From Candidatus Pacearchaeota archaeon (lineage in GTDB: Archaea; Nanobdellota; Nanobdellia; Pacearchaeales; GW2011-AR1): a DNA stretch of 43,971 nt. A program made the translations under genes and the position numbers. A model generated the notes under the pieces. It had not been told where the DNA came from. It saw nothing but the letters and a program-made list of their open reading frames with translations, and did not search any database. Where the stretch lies: contig JAOAJC010000002.1 in NCBI GenBank assembly GCA_026414385.1, positions 1-43,971 of the forward strand, written 5' to 3'. Positions 19,579 through 28,502 of the stretch are shown here, one piece after another; within the stretch, counting starts at the first letter, position 1, and each line of letters opens with the position of its first letter.

Positions 19579-19708
19579 GATCCCGTAGCTCAGCTGGTTA
19601 GAGCACCGCTCTTATAAGAGCGCATTCCGCCAGGGATGTGTTATACCTCCTTTAAATTTAGGAGATTAAGAAAGGCGGGGGTCCTGGGTTCGAATCCCAG
19701 CGGGATCA
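19579..19708 (+). tRNA. tRNA-Ile(TAT) with 56-nt intron (19617-19672)
   Basis: GATCCCG/CGGGATC+A; D-arm GCTC/GAGC; anticodon stem CCGCT/GGCGG; T-arm CTGGGTTCGAATCCCAG. BHB: CTTA/TAAG helix with bulges TAA and AAA, intron at 37/38. Confidence 0.85.
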
Positions 19709-19797
19709 TATTATTCGTCGCAAAATTAAAATCTATATAAATCATCTTTTTGTTTATAAAAATTATAGAATGTATGTTTTGAATTAACAAGCCTAAT

Positions 19798-20751
19798 TTA
19801 TCGCTTACACAAAGCGAGCGCATATGAACCATCTGGAAGTATGTATTTCTTTACATCATTAAAATACATCTTCAAATATCCAATAAACTCATCCTCTTCA
19901 TAATGATATGTCATTGCAACGATAATTTGATCTCCCTTGCTAAAACTAACTTTCTTATTCTGAAATGTTATTGTCTTATCTTTTTTTATTGTATAATAAA
20001 ATTCAATTCTTGAATTCTTGAATCTTACATCATATTCTACCTCATCTTGATTAAATCCCAATTGCATCAATACATAAATAAAAAATTTATTAAAGCCAGG
20101 ATGTTCTCTACATGATTTAACAATATCCTCCTCAACTTTATGATTATTAAGTCCATTCCCAATTAAAAGCATATCCCCTTCCTTCATAGCACTCCTTATT
20201 TCATAAAGTAATTCGTGAATTTCAAAATTTCCAAGAGTGTTACCCAAAAGCAAAAAGAAACTTTTTTTATATTCATCTTTCCGTAATAAAGGTACAACAT
20301 TCTCTAAATTTTCAAAATCAGAAATATTCCAATGCACTCTAACCACATCAACATTTGTATTAAGATTTCTCATAGTTTCCATTGCAGTGGCAACCATATG
20401 CCCGCTTATATCAATCGGACAATATCTTAATTTCACATTCTTTTTTCTTAAATTCTCAACGAATAAAGCGGCTTTTTTCCCATTGCCACAGCCTAAATCA
20501 ACAATATTTATCGGACCAGTTCCGATTTCATTTAACAAACTTTTCATGTGGTTATGTAACAAGGTTAACTCTTTTGGCCCAATTCCTTTTTTATATTCCT
20601 CTGTTGAAACTAAATCAAGATATCCTTGTGCTTGTTCAGGTGTTAAATACCATAACTTAGAATCAGCAATATTCCACACTCTTGTCTTGCCTTCAAGAGA
20701 ATACCCCCTCTTTAAAAGTTCCTTGAAGATCAAGTCATTAAATTCCATCAA
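19798..20751 (-). CDS. EgtD-like (histidine-specific methyltransferase domain) SAM methyltransferase
   Basis: YLTPEQAQGYL...NIVDLGCGNGKKAALFVENL...YCPIDISGHMV...FFLLLGNTLGNF...EGDMLLIGNGL...FNKFFIYVLMQLGF...SRIEFYYTI...VSFSKGDQI: ordered motifs of the EgtD domain. Confidence 0.75.
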   Translation of the reverse strand: MMEFNDLIFKELLKRGYSLEGKTRVWNIADSKLWYLTPEQAQGYLDLVSTEEYKKGIGPKELTLLHNHMKSLLNEIGTGPINIVDLGCGNGKKAALFVENLRKKNVKLRYCPIDISGHMVATAMETMRNLNTNVDVVRVHWNISDFENLENVVPLLRKDEYKKSFFLLLGNTLGNFEIHELLYEIRSAMKEGDMLLIGNGLNNHKVEEDIVKSCREHPGFNKFFIYVLMQLGFNQDEVEYDVRFKNSRIEFYYTIKKDKTITFQNKKVSFSKGDQIIVAMTYHYEEDEFIGYLKMYFNDVKKYILPDGSYALALCKR

Positions 20752-20910
20752 AACTGACTAAATTCAAAGGTATTTATGTCTTTCTTTTTTATTTTTACCT
20801 CTATCATAGGATAAAATCAAATCGCTAAATCAATTTAAAACTCAAAATTATCAATTTCCATTATGTTTTTATACCTTCTTTTTCTTTTTTATCAAACAGA
20901 AATCCATTAA

Positions 20911-20983
20911 GCTCCTGTAGTCTAGAGGCCAAGGACACGGCCCTTTCGCGGCCGGGACCCGGGTTCAAATCCCGGCAGGAGCA
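20911..20983 (+). tRNA. tRNA-Glu(TTC)
   Basis: GCTCCTG...CGGCC CTTTCGC GGCCG...CCGGGTTCAAATCCCGG CAGGAGC A. Confidence 0.92.
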
Positions 20984-21004
20984 TAACAAATAACGCCCAT
21001 CGCA

Positions 21005-21619
21005 TTACCTTAAATAATTATCTTCCCATTTTCTCATACTCTCTTCATCAAGCTCAATTATTATTCTTGGTTTTTCCCTCTTTTTAACCCACCCCCTCCA
21101 GAAAATTCCAAACGCCAATCCAACAACCATTCCAGAAAGATGAGCAATGTGCCCAATATTGCTAGGAACAAACAATCCAATTATGTCAAAAACTGCCCAC
21201 AAAATACCTGCAATAATCATCGGCATAGGCAAACCATAAACCCATACAATCATTAAAGGCCTTAAAATTATCAAAGCACCAAAAATTCCAAATATCGCAC
21301 CGCTCGCCCCTAACGAAGAAGTATAAAAATTAACAGCCACCACATTAGCTAAGACGCCGGAAGCAAAGAAAACCAATAAAAATTTTTTACTTCCGATTAT
21401 TTTTTCTAAAATGCTCCCAAAAAGCGCAAGTGCAAACATATTATATAACAAATGCCCAAAATTTGCATGTAAAAATATTGCGCTAACAAAACGCCACACC
21501 TCAACAACGTATAAATTGCTCAAAACAAATAAATCGCTAAATCCTCTTATGGCTAATTGTAAAATAAACACAACCACACAAATGCCTGTCAATTTTAAAG
21601 CATAAAACCTATACCCCAT
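21005..21619 (-). CDS. Rhomboid-family intramembrane serine protease
   Basis: HANFGHLLYNMFALALFG, GASGAIFGIFGAL, HIAHLSGMVVGLAFG; multiple TMs. Confidence 0.92.
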   Translation of the reverse strand: MGYRFYALKLTGICVVVFILQLAIRGFSDLFVLSNLYVVEVWRFVSAIFLHANFGHLLYNMFALALFGSILEKIIGSKKFLLVFFASGVLANVVAVNFYTSSLGASGAIFGIFGALIILRPLMIVWVYGLPMPMIIAGILWAVFDIIGLFVPSNIGHIAHLSGMVVGLAFGIFWRGWVKKREKPRIIIELDEESMRKWEDNYLR

Positions 21620-21730
21620 ATTAAAAAAACAAAAGCAATCTTTAAATAATTCTGCTTTTTGTCTTTTTGAATTTTAAAAAATAACAATCCTCCAATAACC
21701 TTTTATATTATCCACAATTTGATAAAATAT

Positions 21731-21802
21731 GGCGGTTGTAGTTTAATGGTAGAATGTCGGCTTGTGGCGCCGAAGACGAGGGTTCGATTCCCTCCTACCG
21801 CC
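21731..21802 (+). tRNA. tRNA-His(GTG) with encoded G-1 and C73
   Basis: G-GCGGTTG...TCGGC TTGTGGC GCCGA...GAGGGTTCGATTCCCTC CTACCGC-C; one T-T mismatch at 6:67. Confidence 0.9.
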
Positions 21803-21857
21803 CTTTTCAGAGAAATCAATCAAAAACGTTTAAATAATTGCCTTCCTATTTATTAAA

Positions 21858-22118
21858 ATGGTAAAGCAAATAATAGAACTAATTTCAGAGATTATGGAAA
21901 AAGGCAAATTTGAAAAAAGTTCAATGACAACCAAACAATTAAGGATTCATCTCAATAATTTATTTTTGTTATACAAAAAAGAACCAACGCAAATGATGGC
22001 TCGTCTTGTTTATTCAGCAATTGTTGATTTAGCGAGATTAGGAAAAGGTTCTCTCGCCCACGAATACGCGCTAAGATTTGAAGAAGAAATAGGGTACGAC
22101 AATATTGAAGAAGAATAA
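21858..22118 (+). CDS. Small helical hypothetical protein
   Basis: 86-aa ORF with TATA-like element upstream; no family recognised. Confidence 0.6.
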   Translation: MVKQIIELISEIMEKGKFEKSSMTTKQLRIHLNNLFLLYKKEPTQMMARLVYSAIVDLARLGKGSLAHEYALRFEEEIGYDNIEEE

Positions 22119-22207
22119 AATCATGCCATTTCTATTAATTTAAAGACAAAAATTTCACTCATTTTAACAAAAGAAAGTATTATAAAATAAAAGAATCTTG
22201 CTAAAAT

Positions 22208-23422
22208 ATGAAAATAGAAGTTGATACTGTTAAAGGATTTCAAGATTATCTGCCGCCGCAATCGCTTAAAAGAGATGCAATAAAGAAAACAATAGAAAAC
22301 CAATTTAAATTGCATGGGTTTGTTCCAATAGAAACTCCAATAATAGAATTTGATGAGATAATGAAACCATCTCTTCCAAACGAAGAAGATGAAGCGATAT
22401 CAGATAGATTTAGATTACAAGACAGAGCAGGCAGAAAATTGGGGTTAAGATATGAATTCACATTTCAATTAGCAAGAATTTTCAAACAAAATCCAACAAT
22501 TAAATTGCCATTTAGAAGATATCAAATAGGAGAAGTATTTAGAGACGAGCCAGTTAGTTCAGATAGATTTAGGCAATTTACACAATGTGACGCAGACATT
22601 ATAGGCGATTCTTCTATTAATGCTGATGCAGAATGTCTTTTGCTTGCCAAAAATATTTTTGATAAACTAAAAATAAATACAATAATAGAAATAAATAATA
22701 GAAAACTACTAAATTCAATATTAGAAAGTGTTCAAATAACAGACAAAAAAAATGTCATGCGCGAACTTGATAAAACAACAAAAATAGGCGAAGACGCAGT
22801 TAAAATTAATTTAAGAAAATACGCAACACCAAATCAAATCATTACGCTATTTAAAATGCTAAGCAAAGATTTATCTTTCTTTAAACAAAACGCATTTGAC
22901 GGCTCAACAGAAATTGAAGAATTAATAGATAAATGTAAAGAACTCGGTTTTGATGTTGTGTTTAATCCATTTATGGTAAGAGGTTTCTCCTACTATACAG
23001 GAAACATTTTTGAAATCAAAGTCGGAAAAACAACAATTGCAGCTGGTGGCAGATATGACAAAACAGTTGGCAAATTTATAGGAAAAGAAATTCCAGCAGT
23101 AGGAATTTCTTTTGGTTTAGAAAGAATAACCTCATTAGCAGATATTCCAATAGAAACAACAAAAGCGATAATTATCTCAATAAATGAAGATAAAGCAATG
23201 ATTAAACTTGCAAAAATTTTAAGAAAAGAAGGAATTTCTTGCATTACTACTTCTGATAAAGTTTCAAAAGCATTGGAATATGCAAACTCAATGTTAATTC
23301 AAAATGCAATATTTATAGGAGAAGAAGAAGTTGAAAAGAAAAAATATAAATTAAAAAACATGAAATCAGGAAAAGAACAATTTTTAACAGAAAAGGCGCT
23401 TATAAATGCCCTAAAAAAATAA
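22208..23422 (+). CDS. hisS: Histidyl-tRNA synthetase
   Basis: GFQDYLPPQSLKRD, LRYEFTFQLARI, RRYQIGEVFRDEP, FRQFTQCDADIIG, AAGGRYD, VGISFGLERI. Confidence 0.95.
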   Translation: MKIEVDTVKGFQDYLPPQSLKRDAIKKTIENQFKLHGFVPIETPIIEFDEIMKPSLPNEEDEAISDRFRLQDRAGRKLGLRYEFTFQLARIFKQNPTIKLPFRRYQIGEVFRDEPVSSDRFRQFTQCDADIIGDSSINADAECLLLAKNIFDKLKINTIIEINNRKLLNSILESVQITDKKNVMRELDKTTKIGEDAVKINLRKYATPNQIITLFKMLSKDLSFFKQNAFDGSTEIEELIDKCKELGFDVVFNPFMVRGFSYYTGNIFEIKVGKTTIAAGGRYDKTVGKFIGKEIPAVGISFGLERITSLADIPIETTKAIIISINEDKAMIKLAKILRKEGISCITTSDKVSKALEYANSMLIQNAIFIGEEEVEKKKYKLKNMKSGKEQFLTEKALINALKK

Positions 23423-23423
23423 A

Positions 23424-23567
23424 ATGAATATCTCAACAAATAAATGGCTTGGCATCTTATTGATTTTAGCAGCGATTTTAATTTGGGTTCCTTTACCAAT
23501 TCCCTCAAAAGAAACAATTAGTGCACTAATAATAATCTCAATAGCAATTTATCATTTTATTAAATAA
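23424..23567 (+). CDS. 47-aa small membrane protein
   Basis: MNISTNKWLGILLILAAILIWVPLPIPSKETISALIIISIAIYHFIK; starts 1 nt after hisS stop. Not in the ORF track. Confidence 0.5.
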   Translation: MNISTNKWLGILLILAAILIWVPLPIPSKETISALIIISIAIYHFIK

Positions 23568-23569
23568 AT

Positions 23570-24466
23570 CTAATCTTTTATTTCTTGTTCCTCAGGAATC
23601 TCCTCATCGTTATTCTCAACTTCTCTCCTCATTTGTTCGAGAATAATTGCATTATTTCTTTCATAAACACTTCTCAACAAAATCCAAATTTCTTCAAATG
23701 GGTTTTCTTGTTCAAGCCATATTCTCTTTTGCGCATCTAAGTGTAATATGGGAATAAATGTCGCAATTTTCTCTTCCCTATTCATTCCATTAACAAATTC
23801 AGAAAAAGCAATTCTTTCCTTTTTTGTCGTTATAAAAGTCGTCTTTAATTTTGAATATAGTTCTCTAATTTTATCTTTTAGATTTATCCTCGTCTTAGGC
23901 AAAACAGCGTTTGCCTCCATCTCTTGTTGTCTCGTTAAAACTACTTTTCTTATCCTTCTGTTTTCTGTGTTTATGGCATGTCCTAATGCCTTCATCAACT
24001 CATCAAGAGTTATTTTTTTATATCTCGGTAAAGGAGTTCTTATAATTAAATTAGGAACTTCTTCGTCAAGCTCAATTCTTTCTTGAACATATTTCTTATC
24101 TTCTTCTTTTTTACCCATAAAAATAGCGTCCAAACTCGGAAGGTAATAATTTAACAACCTATCCGATTTTAATCTTAATAAAATAGATGCCGCCAAAAGC
24201 ACCTGGCTTGAAACAAAAAAATTAGCTTCCTCCAACGCCCTAACTTTTTCAAGATATTTATTTGCTAACAATGTTATATCAATATCCCACGGATCTAATT
24301 GTTCTGTATTAATTAAATCATAAATTATCGATTGCCAACTTAGCTTTTCCTCAAAAAGCAATCCATGAATTTGCTCCTGATTAATCTTTTCCCTCGTTAA
24401 ATTTCCTTCGCTCCTTTCTTGAAAATTAAACTCAATCTCTTTTTCGCAATCATCCATTAAAGCCAT
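23570..24466 (-). CDS. scpA: Segregation and condensation protein A (kleisin)
   Basis: HGLLFEEKLSWQSIIYDLINTEQLDPWDIDITLLANKYLEKVR...VSSQVLLAASILLRLKSDRLL. Confidence 0.85.
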   Translation of the reverse strand: MALMDDCEKEIEFNFQERSEGNLTREKINQEQIHGLLFEEKLSWQSIIYDLINTEQLDPWDIDITLLANKYLEKVRALEEANFFVSSQVLLAASILLRLKSDRLLNYYLPSLDAIFMGKKEEDKKYVQERIELDEEVPNLIIRTPLPRYKKITLDELMKALGHAINTENRRIRKVVLTRQQEMEANAVLPKTRINLKDKIRELYSKLKTTFITTKKERIAFSEFVNGMNREEKIATFIPILHLDAQKRIWLEQENPFEEIWILLRSVYERNNAIILEQMRREVENNDEEIPEEQEIKD

Positions 24467-24546
24467 AAAATTATGTTATTTAAATGCCTTCTTATTCTAA
24501 AAATAAAACTTATAAATAATGTATTCATTACTAAGTTACAACACAA

Positions 24547-24561
24547 CGAAAGGTTTAAATA
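24547..24561 (+). promoter_or_regulatory. BRE/TATA-like archaeal promoter
   Basis: CGAAAGGTTTAAATA about 25-35 nt upstream of the hairpin RNA at 24596. Confidence 0.5.
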
Positions 24562-24582
24562 CATTTAATTACTCTAATATTT

Positions 24583-24740
24583 ATCACCTCTTTTTCCCAG
24601 GAGAGGACGTTTGATCACTCTATTTGATGGATTAAACCTCCTCTCTATGGGTTTAATAAACAACCAAAACATTAAAACGGGGAAATAAGAACCTGTCTAA
24701 AATCAGGCACTGTTATTTCTTCGTTGGTTTTGTTGCTTTT
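24583..24740 (+). ncRNA. Candidate structured ncRNA (two-domain hairpin RNA)
   Basis: CCCA/TGGG, GAGAGGA/TCCTCTC, GTTTGATC/GATTAAAC stacked (24596-24651, 19 bp including one G-U); second domain GAAATAA/TTATTTC with CCTG/CAGG (682-719) closed by AACCAA/TTGGTT. No convincing CDS. Confidence 0.55.
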
Positions 24741-24758
24741 ATTCTAAAAATTAAAAAA

Positions 24759-24974
24759 CTATTTTACTTGTTTTACAAATTCTGTATATTTACACTTTCC
24801 ACAATGCATTCTATCTTTGTGAATTGCTAAAAAAATTCCAGCGCCGCACCTCGGACATATTTTTCCTTCTCTCTTTCCATTTGAATATTTTGCGTATTTC
24901 TTGCTTGTTGGCTTATTTTTGTGCGGTTTTTTTCCTTTTCTCTCTTTTGTTGTTCCTCCCTCTGGTGCTGGCAT
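24759..24974 (-). CDS. rps27ae: Ribosomal protein eS31 (S27ae)
   Basis: [38 protein letters not shown]. Confidence 0.92.
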   Translation of the reverse strand: MPAPEGGTTKERKGKKPHKNKPTSKKYAKYSNGKREGKICPRCGAGIFLAIHKDRMHCGKCKYTEFVKQVK

Positions 24975-25285
24975 TATTTACCTCCCGCCGCAGCTTGCGT
25001 TTGAGCCACAGCCCCTTCTGACTTCTTTTTTTCCTTTTTCTTTGGTTCTATCCTATTTTTGTCCTCAACAGAATCATAAATAAATGCGTCAATTAAAAAT
25101 GTATCTCTCCCAAATTTGCTTTTTAATTCTTTTATAACTATATTTTCTTCATTCGCATTAAATTGTTCTGCAATTATTTTTAATGCTCTCTCAAATCCAG
25201 GGTTTTTGCTTTCTTTTATAACCACTTTTACCTCTCTTCTCTTCAACAAATCATTTTTAAAATCCTTAATTATATCCCTGCTCAT
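24974..25285 (-). CDS. rps24e: Ribosomal protein eS24
   Basis: [20 protein letters not shown]...[35 protein letters not shown]. Confidence 0.9.
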   Translation of the reverse strand: MSRDIIKDFKNDLLKRREVKVVIKESKNPGFERALKIIAEQFNANEENIVIKELKSKFGRDTFLIDAFIYDSVEDKNRIEPKKKEKKKSEGAVAQTQAAAGGK

Positions 25286-25467
25286 TTTACTTTTATTGCA
25301 TAATCCCCCCTATCTTTTAATTTCATATTTTTTGCAATTTCCGATTCCTCTGGTTTTAAAATAATAACTCTTCCTTTGTAACTATCGCTTGCATCTTCAC
25401 TCCCGCATTTTGGACATTTTGCCCCATCAAAAATTAATTTACAATTTTTGCATGCTTTTTCTGCCAT
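25282..25467 (-). CDS. spt4: Spt4 / RNA polymerase subunit E''
   Basis: KACKNCKLIFDGAKCPKCGSEDASDSYKGRVIILKPEESEIAKNM. Confidence 0.92.
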   Translation of the reverse strand: MAEKACKNCKLIFDGAKCPKCGSEDASDSYKGRVIILKPEESEIAKNMKLKDRGDYAIKVK

Positions 25468-25469
25468 TT

Positions 25470-26078
25470 TTATTTTCCTCCTTTGGCTTTTTTCTCACTA
25501 GCCTTTGCTGCTTTTTTTGCAGCAGCTTTTTCAGCACTCTCTTTCTTTTTCTTATCGTCTTTTATCCACTCAATTTTTCCTAAACCCGCTTGCCTCATTG
25601 TTAATCCTATTTTTGGCTCCCCCCCTTTAAAGCTTATTGCTACGATTCTTGCAATGCACTCGTCTCCTTTTCCCAAGCTTTTCTTTGATGATTTTCCGGA
25701 CAATGTCCCTGTCTTGCTCAATGAAACATAATCTTCCATTGTCTGGCTTATGTGAATCATTCCCTGGGCAGGTCCTATTTGCATAAATGCTCCAAAATTA
25801 GTTATCTCAGAAACTATACCATAAACAATTTCATGCAATTCAGGCCTCCAAGTCAATAATTTAAATCTTGATTTATAATAAGCTGCGCCATCTCCAGGAA
25901 TAATTATCCCATCATCAACCTCGTCAACAGAAACAACCGCAATAACAAAACCCAATTCTTTTTCAACTTTATCAACAAATGTCTCATTTAGTTGCTTTTC
26001 TATAGCTTCCTTAGTAGGCAAACCGAAATGTCTCGGCTCAACCCTTACATGCTCCTCAACCTCAAGCAAATAAAACAT
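25470..26078 (-). CDS. rpo7: RNA polymerase subunit Rpo7 (RpoE')
   Basis: MFYLLEVEEHVRVEPRHFG..., S1-like domain FGAFMQIGPAQGMIHISQTMEDYV. Confidence 0.94.
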   Translation of the reverse strand: MFYLLEVEEHVRVEPRHFGLPTKEAIEKQLNETFVDKVEKELGFVIAVVSVDEVDDGIIIPGDGAAYYKSRFKLLTWRPELHEIVYGIVSEITNFGAFMQIGPAQGMIHISQTMEDYVSLSKTGTLSGKSSKKSLGKGDECIARIVAISFKGGEPKIGLTMRQAGLGKIEWIKDDKKKKESAEKAAAKKAAKASEKKAKGGK

Positions 26079-26256
26079 CTTATGTTCTGTATAATTTAAT
26101 CTATAATATTTAAACGCAAAAATTCATTTAAAAAGCTTGCTATTTTGCAAATCATTTTCGCAATTTTTTATCTTTATAAAATCTTGTTCTAACTTAAAAA
26201 TAACAATAACGATAAACAATAGAAATATTTAAAAGCCGATTCAAAAAAAGATTATA

Positions 26257-26754
26257 ATGGCAAAAAAGAAAAGAACTAAAAGAAAACCAATCTCTTATGA
26301 AGATATACTCTCACGATCGCTCGAATCTATAAATCAAACAAATCGCACCGAATCATATTTAATAAAAAAAGCGATAGACGAAGAAGCTCTTGCAGAAAGA
26401 TCAAGGAAATCAGGAAAGTTTGAAAGAGCAATTTACCATGATGCAATAGCAATGGCTCATTATTTAAGCGCAGGCAAACCTGGAAATGCTATTGCAATCG
26501 GATATGCTGGACAAAGATCTGCTCCGAACGACAGAGTTTATTTTTCTTATGCAGAACTTCTTTCTTGCGCTTTTTGTGAACTCGGAGATAGGGAATTAGC
26601 AAAAACAGTTTTATCTATCGCTGAAACAGAAGCAAAAAAAGCAAAAAAAGAATTAGAAAGAATAGCGAAACAATATGATGGGATTATAAATAAACTTGAA
26701 AGCAAAAGAATAACTATAAAAGAGATGATAAGCAAAGAACAAGAAGAATATTAA
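26257..26754 (+). CDS. Hypothetical alpha-helical (TPR-like) protein
   Basis: FERAIYHDAIAMAHYLSAGKPGNAIAIGYAGQ... helical repeats; 165 aa. Confidence 0.6.
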   Translation: MAKKKRTKRKPISYEDILSRSLESINQTNRTESYLIKKAIDEEALAERSRKSGKFERAIYHDAIAMAHYLSAGKPGNAIAIGYAGQRSAPNDRVYFSYAELLSCAFCELGDRELAKTVLSIAETEAKKAKKELERIAKQYDGIINKLESKRITIKEMISKEQEEY

Positions 26755-26770
26755 AAACTTTACAACTTTT

Positions 26771-27982
26771 CTATAAAATCTCACCATAACCAATTAATCT
26801 CCAATGATTATTAATGTTTCTTGCAATACCAACATTATCTCCTCTAAAAGAAACAATCGGAATTTTTAACGAAAATTCAATTACATCTTTTTTTACTTTT
26901 TTTACGATTCCGACAGACATTGATGTATTAATACTTAACATTAACATTTCGCTTACCTTTATTTCATTAATTTTCTCGTGCCCTATTGTTCCATAAACTT
27001 CTGGAAATAACTGATATTTTATACTTATGTTAGTTGTAATCTCAGGTAATTTTCCAACATGAGAGACAACGCAACCAGCAAGCGCGTCATTTTTCCCAAT
27101 TGTCATATCCAACTCTGTCTCTATTGACATACTCCCACCAGGAGTTAATTTATCAACTTTCTTTGTTCCCCTAAATAAACTAACAATTTTTGTTTTTAAT
27201 GTCTTATAATGTAATTGGTTTGCTTCCCTTATAACCATACCTGGCTTTATCTCTATCTCGTCCCCGACTTTTAATATTCCTTGTTTCAAAGTCCCGCCAA
27301 GAACAGCGCCATGTAAATTTTCAGGTTTTGTCCCCGGTTTATTAATATCAAAACTTCTTGCAACTAAAAATATCGGCTCTCCCTCTGTCTTTCTTTCTGA
27401 AATTGGAATGTTTACAATCGCTTCATAAATTTTGTCAATATTTATGTCCTGCAATGCAGAAACAGGAATTATTGGAACATTATCGTATTTTCCTTTTAAT
27501 AGCTCCATAATATCATTGTAGTTTTTTCTTGCTTGTTCAATATCAACCAAATCAATTTTGTTTTGAACTATAATAAGATTTTTTACTTTTTTAGCCTGTA
27601 ATGCTGCAAGGTGTTCTATTGTTTGTGGCTTTATTCCCTCATTAGCAGCAATAACTAAAATAGCGCCATCAATCATTGCTGCACCGGATAACATCGTTGC
27701 CATCAACATCTCATGCCCTGGAGCATCAATAAAACTAACGTGTCTTATTGCTTTCCCCCTTCCCTCTCTATTATATCCTTTCTCGTCTTTGTAAATAACA
27801 ATATCAGCATAACCTAACTTTATAGTAATCCCCCTCTTCAATTCTTCTGAGTGAGTAGAAGCCCACTTCCCACTGAGTTTATACAACAAAGTTGTTTTTC
27901 CATGATCAATATGCCCGACCATGCCTATATTTATTGTAGGCAATTCATTCTCATTGTTTTTCTTGACATCCGACTTTACCAT
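26771..27982 (-). CDS. eif2g: Translation initiation factor aIF2 subunit gamma
   Basis: NIGMVGHIDHGKTTLLYKLSGKWASTHSEELKRGITIKLGYAD, VSFIDAPGHEMLMATMLSGAAMIDGAILVIAANE. Confidence 0.96.
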   Translation of the reverse strand: MVKSDVKKNNENELPTINIGMVGHIDHGKTTLLYKLSGKWASTHSEELKRGITIKLGYADIVIYKDEKGYNREGRGKAIRHVSFIDAPGHEMLMATMLSGAAMIDGAILVIAANEGIKPQTIEHLAALQAKKVKNLIIVQNKIDLVDIEQARKNYNDIMELLKGKYDNVPIIPVSALQDINIDKIYEAIVNIPISERKTEGEPIFLVARSFDINKPGTKPENLHGAVLGGTLKQGILKVGDEIEIKPGMVIREANQLHYKTLKTKIVSLFRGTKKVDKLTPGGSMSIETELDMTIGKNDALAGCVVSHVGKLPEITTNISIKYQLFPEVYGTIGHEKINEIKVSEMLMLSINTSMSVGIVKKVKKDVIEFSLKIPIVSFRGDNVGIARNINNHWRLIGYGEIL

Positions 27983-28349
27983 TAATTTCTCAAATAATTA
28001 CATATTTTAAAATCTATGTTTTGAGACATTGCATAAATTAAATTCGCAAATTTATTTTATCTTTGCTTTTGAAAGAAATCAGGAACAATTTTATAATCAA
28101 ATAATTTTTTCTTTCCATTACCATACCCATAATAACAAAAAGAACATCTAACAAATCTTTCCAAAGCTTTATCTCCCGCTTCTGCATAACACCCATTATT
28201 AATATCGCCAAATCTCTTTCTTTTCAGATTTTATTTTGTTCCTATTTCATTCATAATTATATAATATCTTTGTTCAATTATATAATCCTCAAACAATCTC
28301 TTTGATTTGATAGAATCCTTAATTTATTTGAATGCAAAAGAATTTAATT

Positions 28350-28496
28350 TTAGGTTTTCTTTTTTCTTTTCTTTCTTTTCTTTCTTGTTTTTAACCACGC
28401 TATTATTTTCTTGATTTTGTTTTTCTTTGATTTCTTGCTCGCTCTTCTGCTATGTTTCTTAACTTTCTTGCTTGCTTTTAATTTCCTTTTTATCAT
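28350..28496 (-). CDS. 48-aa ultra-basic protein (nucleic-acid-binding candidate)
   Basis: MIKRKLKASKKVKKHSRRASKKSKKNKIKKIIAWLKTRKKRKKRKKKT; 28 of 48 residues are K/R; ATG 6 nt after the structured RNA. Not in the ORF track. Confidence 0.4.
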   Translation of the reverse strand: MIKRKLKASKKVKKHSRRASKKSKKNKIKKIIAWLKTRKKRKKRKKKT

Positions 28497-28502
28497 GATT
28501 AT

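Noticed and set aside
19641-19832. 63-aa minus ORF
   Set aside because: Antisense to the tRNA-Ile intron and 3' exon; IPLGFEPRTPA is a typical tRNA artefact.
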